A stretch of 9,526 bases of DNA from Clostridiaceae bacterium. Lineage in GTDB: Bacteria > Bacillota > Clostridia > Oscillospirales > Acutalibacteraceae. Below are positions 6,011-9,526 of the stretch, in pieces (the first letter of the stretch is position 1; the number at the start of each line of letters is the position of its first letter). The stretch spans positions 1 to 9,526 of the forward strand of contig CAJGCA010000061.1 in assembly GCA_904501705.1 (NCBI GenBank), read 5' to 3'. The notes under the pieces were generated by a model, which saw only the letters and a program-made list of their open reading frames with translations, did no database searches and was not told the DNA's origin. Position numbers and translations under genes: made by a program.

Positions 6011-7597
6011 ATGACAATGTCCTTTCCGCTGCTCGCGGCAGACTCGGTCAGCCCCGCGGTGCTGGTGAGCATCCCGATGCTCATCTGCTTTTTTGCGCTG
6101 ATGATCGGTGTGGGCTTATATTGCCGCAAATTATCGACCAGCATTGACGGCTTTGTGCTCGGTGGACGCACGGTCGGCCCGTGGCTGACGGCGTTCGCGT
6201 TCGGCACATCGTATTTCTCTGCTGTCATCTTCGTCGGTTACGCAGGACAGTTCGGCTGGAACTTCGGGCTTGCCTCGACCTGGATCGGCCTTGGCAACGC
6301 CTTCATCGGCTCGCTGCTCGCATGGATGGTGCTCGGTCGCCGCACGCGTGTGATGACACAGCACCTCGGCTCCAAAACGATGCCCGATTTCTTCGAAAAG
6401 CGGTACAATTCCAAAGCGCTCAAGTCGGTGGCGTCCTTTATCGTGTTCGTGTTCCTTATCCCCTACACCGCCTCGCTGTACAACGGACTGTCCTCGCTGT
6501 TTAACAACGTCTTTGAGATCGACTACTGGGTCATCGTGGTGGTGATGGCGGTGCTCACCGGCATCTATGTCATCTTCGGCGGCTATATGGCGACCGCCAT
6601 CAACGATTTCATTCAGGGCATCATTATGCTCGTCGGCATCGTGACGGTCGTTCTCGCGGTGCTGAATCAGAACGGCGGTCTCACCGAAGCGGTGCGCACG
6701 CTCGGCGAGCAGGCGGGCGCCGAATACACCTCGACCTTCGGCCCCAACCCCGTCTTTCTGTTCTTCGTAGTGATGCTCACCTCGCTCGGCACGTGGGGTC
6801 TGCCTCAGATGGTCGGCAAGTTCTACTCCATCAAGGATGAGGACTCGATCAAGAAGGGCACCATCATCTCCACCGTCTTCGCTGTTGTTGTAGCGGGCGG
6901 GTGCTATTTCCTCGGCGGCTTCGGTCGGCTGTATCGCAGCCAAATGACCGAGGGCGGCTACATCACCGAGCACGGCGTGCTGTTCGACAAGGTCGTGCCG
7001 ACGATGCTCGCCGACCTCGCTCCCGTGGTGGTCGCGCTCATCATCGTGCTGGTGCTCGCCGCCTCGATGTCCACCCTCTCCTCGCTGGTGCTGACCTCCT
7101 CCTCGACGCTGACGCTTGACGTCGTCAAGCCCGCCGTCTCCCGCAAAAAAGAGATGAGCGACAAGCACAGCGTGCTTACGATGCGGCTGTTTATCGTGTT
7201 CTTCATCGCCGTATCGGCGGCCATCGCCATCCTTAAGGACACGCTGTGGAAGGATTCCGTCTTCATCGCGCAGATGATGGGCGTGTCGTGGGGTGCGCTC
7301 GCGGGCGCGTTCCTCGCCCCGTTCCTGTACGGTCTCTACTGGCGCCGCACCACTCGTGCCGCCGTTGCTGCGAGCTTTATCTTCGGCACGGGATTGGAAC
7401 TGATCCAGCTTTGTATCGGCGTGCATTTGATTGACGTGAGAGGCATCCCCGTTCTGGAATTCATCTTCACCAACTCGCTGTATTCAGGTGTTTTCGCAAT
7501 GGTCGGCGGTCTGATACTCGTCCCCATCGTCAGTTTACTGACACAGAACACCCGCCCCGAAAACGTGGATGATAAGTTTGTATGTTTTGAGAAATGA
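6011..7597 (+). CDS. Sodium:solute symporter (SSS family)
   Basis: A 528-residue integral membrane protein with about 13 hydrophobic segments (first about 14-37, last about 486-510), the usual SSS topology. Family features are GGRTVGPWLTAFAFGTSYFS (51-70), GGYMATAINDFIQG (190-203), LPQMVGKFYSIKD (264-276) and the ninth-segment string SMSTLSS (352-358), whose S354-T355 match the Na+-site Ser-Thr of PutP by position. It should import an organic solute with Na+. The substrate is not readable from sequence; the divergent, apparently co-regulated aryl-acid operon suggests an aryl-acetate or aromatic metabolite. The ATG at 6011 was chosen because an in-frame GTG at 5972 falls inside the -10 of the promoter. 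Its ribosome site is weak (GAAAGAAG, about ten bases away); a second ATG at 6017 is an alternative. A terminator follows two bases after the stop. Confidence 0.94.
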   Translation: MTMSFPLLAADSVSPAVLVSIPMLICFFALMIGVGLYCRKLSTSIDGFVLGGRTVGPWLTAFAFGTSYFSAVIFVGYAGQFGWNFGLASTWIGLGNAFIGSLLAWMVLGRRTRVMTQHLGSKTMPDFFEKRYNSKALKSVASFIVFVFLIPYTASLYNGLSSLFNNVFEIDYWVIVVVMAVLTGIYVIFGGYMATAINDFIQGIIMLVGIVTVVLAVLNQNGGLTEAVRTLGEQAGAEYTSTFGPNPVFLFFVVMLTSLGTWGLPQMVGKFYSIKDEDSIKKGTIISTVFAVVVAGGCYFLGGFGRLYRSQMTEGGYITEHGVLFDKVVPTMLADLAPVVVALIIVLVLAASMSTLSSLVLTSSSTLTLDVVKPAVSRKKEMSDKHSVLTMRLFIVFFIAVSAAIAILKDTLWKDSVFIAQMMGVSWGALAGAFLAPFLYGLYWRRTTRAAVAASFIFGTGLELIQLCIGVHLIDVRGIPVLEFIFTNSLYSGVFAMVGGLILVPIVSLLTQNTRPENVDDKFVCFEK

Positions 7598-7599
7598 GA

Positions 7600-7635
7600 A
7601 AAAGATCGCCTGCGCGGATGCGCAGGCGATCTTTT
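7600..7635. terminator. Intrinsic terminator of the symporter gene
   Basis: A perfect 16-bp stem (7600-7615 with 7620-7635; arm AAAAGATCGCCTGCGC) has a GGAT loop and starts two bases after the symporter stop. The closing T run is within the stem (CTTTT). On the minus strand it is followed by further T, so it may act both ways. It is immediately followed by a fragment of the tRNA-Ser 3' end. Confidence 0.85.
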
Positions 7636-7636
7636 G

Positions 7637-7653
7637 GGCGGAGATGGAGAGAT
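7637..7653 (-). repeat. tRNA-Ser 3'-end fragment, copy 1
   Basis: GGCGGAGATGGAGAGAT on the plus strand is identical to 8107-8123, the acceptor 3' strand, discriminator, first C bases of CCA and T-stem of the downstream tRNA-Ser(CGA), in the same orientation. The match ends at the T loop, and the terminal A of CCA is changed. It is not a functional tRNA. It sits one base after a strong hairpin, as do the other two copies. Confidence 0.8.
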
Positions 7654-7675
7654 GTATTTCCCCTCTTGCAGTGCC

Positions 7676-7713
7676 CGAAATGCGGTATCCTCGCTCTCGC
7701 TCGCCGCATTTCG
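7676..7713. repeat. Inverted repeat made of the tRNA-Ser anticodon-arm sequence
   Basis: CGAAATGCGG (7676-7685) and CCGCATTTCG (7704-7713) are exact inverted copies around an 18-base CT/CG-rich loop. The same sequence is the anticodon loop and 3' stem of the tRNA-Ser at 8154-8163. With neighbouring bases the matches reach 12 (7676-7687) and 11 (7704-7714). Its origin from the tRNA is inferred; its function is unknown. Confidence 0.6.
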
Positions 7714-7722
7714 ACCGCTGCC

Positions 7723-7792
7723 GAACGCCGACGCAGTTCGTATTTTAATAAGTTTGTCTACGGCGTTCTCGAATATGGCATATGCCATATTC
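7723..7792. repeat. Nested palindromes in the intergenic repeat region
   Basis: GAACGCCG (7723-7730) pairs with CGGCGTTC (7761-7768) across 30 bases. Two bases later comes a perfect 22-base palindrome (7771-7792, half-site GAATATGGCAT). No protein gene is supported here. The structure could be a folded RNA, a protein-binding site or a palindromic intergenic repeat. Confidence 0.55.
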
Positions 7793-7894
7793 CCTGGTCT
7801 AAAATATGTCTAACCCCCCGCTCGCTGTATCCGCCACCGGCGGCGCTCGCGGGCGTTGCCCGCGTTGCTCGCAACGCTCGTGTTCATTTCACAA
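7793..7894. other. G+C-rich spacer with small inverted repeats, no gene seen
   Basis: Contains CCGCC/GGCGG around 7831-7843, CGGGC/GCCCG around 7850-7862 and GCGTTGC-TC-GCAACGC (about 7863-7878). These are short, closely packed hairpins. Open frames across it run through tRNA fragments and lack ribosome sites, so I see no gene. Confidence 0.4.
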
Positions 7895-7946
7895 TCCGCC
7901 AAAAGAGAACGCACCACCTTGCGGTGGTGCGTTCTCTTTTGGCGGA
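7895..7946. repeat. Perfect 24-bp hairpin including the tRNA CCA end
   Basis: The arms 7895-7918 and 7923-7946 pair without mismatch around a TTGC loop. The right arm ends TTTTGGCGGA, i.e. it runs into the acceptor end of tRNA-Ser copy 2, and the left arm begins TCCGCCAAAAG, an inverted copy of the same CCA end. By position it corresponds to the terminator that follows the true tRNA gene, but with unrelated stem sequence. Confidence 0.85.
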
Positions 7947-7965
7947 GATGGAGAGCTGTTGAACC
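7937..7965 (-). repeat. tRNA-Ser 3'-end fragment, copy 2
   Basis: TTTTGGCGGAGATGGAGAG (7937-7955) is identical to 8103-8121 at the true tRNA-Ser, including four bases beyond CCA. Past that, the minus strand keeps GTTCAA of the T loop (7960-7965), but the 5' half of the T stem no longer pairs and the spacing is off by one. The rest of the tRNA is absent. It is a degenerate or truncated copy, not a tRNA gene. Confidence 0.8.
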
Positions 7966-7966
7966 T

Positions 7967-8038
7967 GTTTTGCGCCGAGTTGCTGCAAGCCAAAAGTCCC
8001 TGCCGGCGCAAAACCTTTGAAAAGGCTCGCGCCTTTTC
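7967..8038. repeat. Two inverted repeats between tRNA-Ser copy 2 and the true tRNA
   Basis: GTTTTGCGCCG (7967-7977) pairs perfectly with CGGCGCAAAAC (8004-8014) over a 26-base loop. Five bases on, GAAAAGGC-TCGC-GCCTTTTC (8019-8038) is a perfect 8-bp hairpin. On the minus strand neither has a good T tail. They add to the hairpin-dense character of this stretch; no coding potential is evident. Confidence 0.6.
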
Positions 8039-8065
8039 CAGTCCTGCATCCCACTCATTTTCACG

Positions 8066-8106
8066 AAAACAAAAAGAAACGCCGCGAGGGCGTTTCTTTT
8101 TGTTTT
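8066..8106 (-). terminator. Intrinsic terminator of tRNA-Ser
   Basis: Arms 8066-8083 and 8089-8106 give an 18-bp stem with a GCGAG loop; its A-rich arm overlaps the last A of CCA. Read on the minus strand the stem ends in GTTTCTTTTTGTTTT, providing the U-rich tail. It lies directly after the tRNA, so it should terminate the single-gene tRNA transcript. Confidence 0.85.
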
Positions 8107-8197
8107 GGCGGAGATGGAGAGATTTGAACTCTCGCGTTGCTGTTAACAACCTACCGCATTTCGAGTGCGGACCCTTCAGCCACTTGGGTACATCTCC
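8106..8197 (-). tRNA. tRNA-Ser, anticodon CGA
   Basis: A 92-base class II tRNA with encoded CCA. The acceptor stem GGAGATG pairs with CATCTCC and the discriminator is G, as in serine tRNAs. The D arm has CCC/GGG. The anticodon stem CCGCA/TGCGG frames the loop CTCGAAA, giving CGA (8163-8161), which reads UCG. The long variable arm has stem GTTG/CAAC, and the T arm is GAGAG-TTCAAAT-CTCTC. It has its own promoter 18 bases upstream of the 5' end and a terminator directly after the CCA. UCG codons are frequent in the neighbouring genes, fitting a dedicated CGA tRNA. Confidence 0.97.
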
Positions 8198-8221
8198 GTA
8201 TGTATTCGCTTTTGCTCACCT

Positions 8222-8250
8222 ATTATACATAAGCTGTGTGCGTTTGTCAA
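8222..8250 (-). promoter_or_regulatory. Consensus promoter of tRNA-Ser
   Basis: On the minus strand TTGACA (8250-8245), a 17-bp spacer and TATAAT (8227-8222) match the sigma-A consensus exactly. The start of transcription would be near 8215, leaving about 18 bases to trim before the mature tRNA 5' end. Strong constitutive expression is expected. Confidence 0.92.
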
Positions 8251-8327
8251 CTTTTAATTAATTTATTTTGAAAATTTAGCGATTTATCGCTTTATTGCAT
8301 AAAATTGCAAAAGTTGTCAAAAACTAC
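8251..8327. other. A+T-rich divergent intergenic spacer
   Basis: This stretch lies between the leftward tRNA promoter and the rightward riboswitch promoter. It contains a small hairpin AGCGAT-TT-ATCGCT (8278-8291) and TTGCA/TGCAA (8295-8310). Nothing here is recognisable as a gene; it may serve as an UP-element-like region for either promoter. Confidence 0.5.
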
Positions 8328-8356
8328 TTGTTTTTTTTCGATAGATGATGTATAAT
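8328..8356 (+). promoter_or_regulatory. Promoter of the riboswitch-agcS transcript
   Basis: TTGTTT (8328-8333), 17-bp spacer, TATAAT (8351-8356). The -10 is consensus and the -35 is moderate. Transcription would begin near 8362, right at the first riboswitch helix. Confidence 0.8.
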
Positions 8357-8361
8357 GCGCC

Positions 8362-8442
8362 TATGTCAACAGACATACTTTGGAGAAGCTCATTAAATTG
8401 AGTGCCGAAGGGGCTAAACTCTCTCAGGCAAAAGGACAAAGT
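8362..8442 (+). ncRNA. Glycine riboswitch, single aptamer
   Basis: The conserved glycine aptamer core is visible: GGAGA (8382-8386), GCCGAAGGGGC (8404-8414) and CTCTCAGGCAAAAGGAC (8421-8437). P1 forms from ACTTTG (8377-8382) and CAAAGT (8437-8442). An arm CTCA/TGAG (8389-8402) follows the first core block. A 6-bp hairpin TATGTC-AACA-GACATA (8362-8377) precedes P1 and may be the partial 'ghost' helix that accompanies singleton glycine aptamers. Only one full aptamer is present. A terminator lies between it and the AgcS-family gene. In Streptococcus pyogenes a glycine riboswitch before such a symporter was reported to lower expression when glycine binds; that direction is plausible here but not shown by the sequence. 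Confidence 0.95.
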
Positions 8443-8464
8443 TTTGTGACTTTATGTGCTTTTG

Positions 8465-8496
8465 AGGTCGGGAGTTCTCCCGACCTTTTGTTTTTT
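8465..8496 (+). terminator. Riboswitch expression-platform terminator
   Basis: AGGTCGGGAG (8465-8474) pairs with CTCCCGACCT (8477-8486), followed by a T-rich tail TTTTGTTTTTT ending at 8496. It sits 22 bases after P1 and 15 bases before the ribosome site of agcS, so it is placed for conditional transcription termination. Possible competing pairings include CAAAAG (8429-8434) with CTTTTG (8459-8464) and AACTC (8417-8421) with GAGTT (8472-8476); which is used was not resolved. Confidence 0.88.
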
Positions 8497-8524
8497 GACA
8501 TAATAATTTTGAGGAGGAAAACTC

Positions 8525-9526
8525 ATGCAGGAAAAAATTCTTAATCTCGTAGCAACAGCCAACTCCTATCTTGCAGACTACATTCTCATCATTCTGCTCA
8601 TCGGCGTCGGTCTGTTCTACACCATCAAAACCCGTTTCGTTCAGGTGCGTTGCTTCGGCGAGGGTATGAAGAAGGTCTTCGGTAACCTCTCGCTGCGCGG
8701 CGGCAAACAAGGCAGCGGTCTGTCGTCCTTCCAGGCGCTCGCCACCGCCATCGCGGCGCAGGTCGGTACCGGCAACATCGTCGGTGCGTCGGGTGCGATC
8801 CTGATCGGCGGCCCCGGTGCGATCTTCTGGATGTGGATCATCGCGTTCCTCGGTATGGCAACCATCTACGCCGAGGCGGTGCTCGCGCAGGAGAGCCGCG
8901 TCGTCGACGAGGACGGCACCGTCCACGGCGGCCCCGTCTACTACATTAAAAAGGTGTTCACCGGCGGGTTCGGTAAGTTCCTTGCCGGCTTCTTCGCCAT
9001 TGCTGCCATTCTGGCGCTCGGCTTTATGGGCTCTATGGTGCAGTCCAATTCCATCGCTGAGGCGGCTAACAGCGCGATCGGCGTCCAGCCGTGGATCGTC
9101 GGTCTGGTGATCGCGGTGATCGCCGCGTTCATCTTCCTCGGCGGCATCCAGCGCATCGCCTCCGTTACCGAGAAGCTCGTCCCGATTATGGCGGCGCTGT
9201 TCCTGGTTGGCGGTCTGGCGGTGCTCATCGCCCGTATCCAGTATGTCCCCGAGACCTTCGGCATGATCTTTAAGTACGCGTTCACCCCCTCGGCGCTCAT
9301 CGGCGGCGGTATCGGCGCCGCTATCAAGACCGCCATCAGCCAGGGTGCCAAGCGCGGTCTGTTCTCCAACGAGGCAGGTATGGGCTCGACGCCCCACGCA
9401 CACGCGATGGCGAACGTTGAGAAGCCCCACGATCAGGGTGTTGTCGCGATGATCGGCGTGTTCATCGACACCTTCGTCGTGCTGACCATGACCGCGCTGG
9501 TCGTCATCTCCTCGCTGTATGCTGGC
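8525..9526 (+). CDS. agcS: Sodium:alanine/glycine symporter (AgcS family), 3' end outside the window
   Basis: The first 334 codons of an open frame that continues past the right edge; full family members are about 450-480 residues, so roughly the last quarter is missing. The start ATG has GAGGAGG seven bases upstream. Family signatures are SSFQALATAIAAQVGTGNIV (67-86), GPGAIFWMW (96-104), GGPVYYI (135-141) and GLFSNEAGMGSTPHAHA (278-294). Several long hydrophobic segments are seen (for example 16-34, 154-172, 188-207, 219-236, 305-330). It should import alanine and/or glycine with Na+ across the cell membrane. The glycine riboswitch immediately upstream supports glycine as a relevant substrate. 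No frameshift or lost motif is seen in the visible part. Confidence 0.96.
   Translation, partial: MQEKILNLVATANSYLADYILIILLIGVGLFYTIKTRFVQVRCFGEGMKKVFGNLSLRGGKQGSGLSSFQALATAIAAQVGTGNIVGASGAILIGGPGAIFWMWIIAFLGMATIYAEAVLAQESRVVDEDGTVHGGPVYYIKKVFTGGFGKFLAGFFAIAAILALGFMGSMVQSNSIAEAANSAIGVQPWIVGLVIAVIAAFIFLGGIQRIASVTEKLVPIMAALFLVGGLAVLIARIQYVPETFGMIFKYAFTPSALIGGGIGAAIKTAISQGAKRGLFSNEAGMGSTPHAHAMANVEKPHDQGVVAMIGVFIDTFVVLTMTALVVISSLYAG

Noticed and set aside
6131..7426. Minus-strand open frame of 431 codons antisense to the symporter
   Set aside because: Extremely rich in Asp, Glu, His and Arg, the typical reverse reading of a hydrophobic GC-rich membrane protein gene.
7336..7788. Minus-strand open frame of 150 codons beginning in the 22-base palindrome
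   Set aside because: It reads through tRNA-Ser copy 1, the terminator hairpin and then about 260 bases antisense to the symporter; no convincing ribosome site.
7637..8123. CRISPR-like array from the three repeats
   Set aside because: The repeats are only 15-19 bases, spaced about 300 and 166 bases apart, and clearly derive from a tRNA 3' end.
7598..8205. Insertion sequence or integrated element
   Set aside because: No transposase or integrase frame, no terminal inverted repeats bounding the region and no target-site duplication could be identified.
7594..8261. Several open frames of 84-151 codons across the repeat and tRNA-Ser region
   Set aside because: They translate tRNA sequence and hairpins (for example WRRWRDLNSR-like strings from the tRNA) and have no support as proteins.
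8414..9430. Minus-strand open frame of 338 codons antisense to agcS and the riboswitch
   Set aside because: It runs across the riboswitch and opposite a clear AgcS gene; composition is that of an antisense shadow.

Overview
The window looks like chromosome from a GC-rich anaerobic Clostridia member, probably a gut Oscillospirales/Ruminococcaceae-type Firmicute. This is inferred from a ferredoxin-linked 2-oxoacid oxidoreductase, strong AGGAGG ribosome sites, sigma-A promoters with 17-bp spacers, an A+T-rich glycine riboswitch leader and GC-biased codons. No rRNA or marker gene fixes the taxon.

Left part (about 50-5910, minus strand): a five-gene operon, tightly spaced (gaps of 12-20 bp), reads leftwards from one strong promoter to a bidirectional hairpin terminator. 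In transcription order it encodes an AMP-forming acyl-CoA ligase, IorA and IorB (indolepyruvate/arylpyruvate:ferredoxin oxidoreductase), a PaaK-type phenylacetate-CoA ligase, and a double-ACT-domain protein. Together these interconvert aryl-pyruvates, aryl-acetyl-CoAs and aryl-acetates. The set fits either fermentative breakdown of Phe/Tyr/Trp or uptake of aryl acids and their reductive carboxylation back to aromatic amino acids.

Centre (5843-7635): a sodium:solute symporter gene is transcribed divergently. Its promoter and the operon promoter carry the same 12-bp word, CGCTTTAAAGTG, at the same place between -35 and -10, so one unseen regulator probably controls both. This makes the symporter the likely transporter for the pathway's aryl acid or a related compound.

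Right-centre (7598-8250): about 500 bases without a credible protein gene, then a class II tRNA-Ser(CGA) on the minus strand with its own consensus promoter and terminator. The non-coding stretch is packed with hairpins and holds two extra copies of the tRNA-Ser 3' end, each beside its own hairpin, plus anticodon-arm fragments. It appears to be a repeat region built from tRNA-Ser pieces.

Right end (8251-9526, plus strand): a promoter, a single-aptamer glycine riboswitch with an intrinsic terminator, and the first 334 codons of a sodium:alanine/glycine symporter (AgcS family) that runs off the window.
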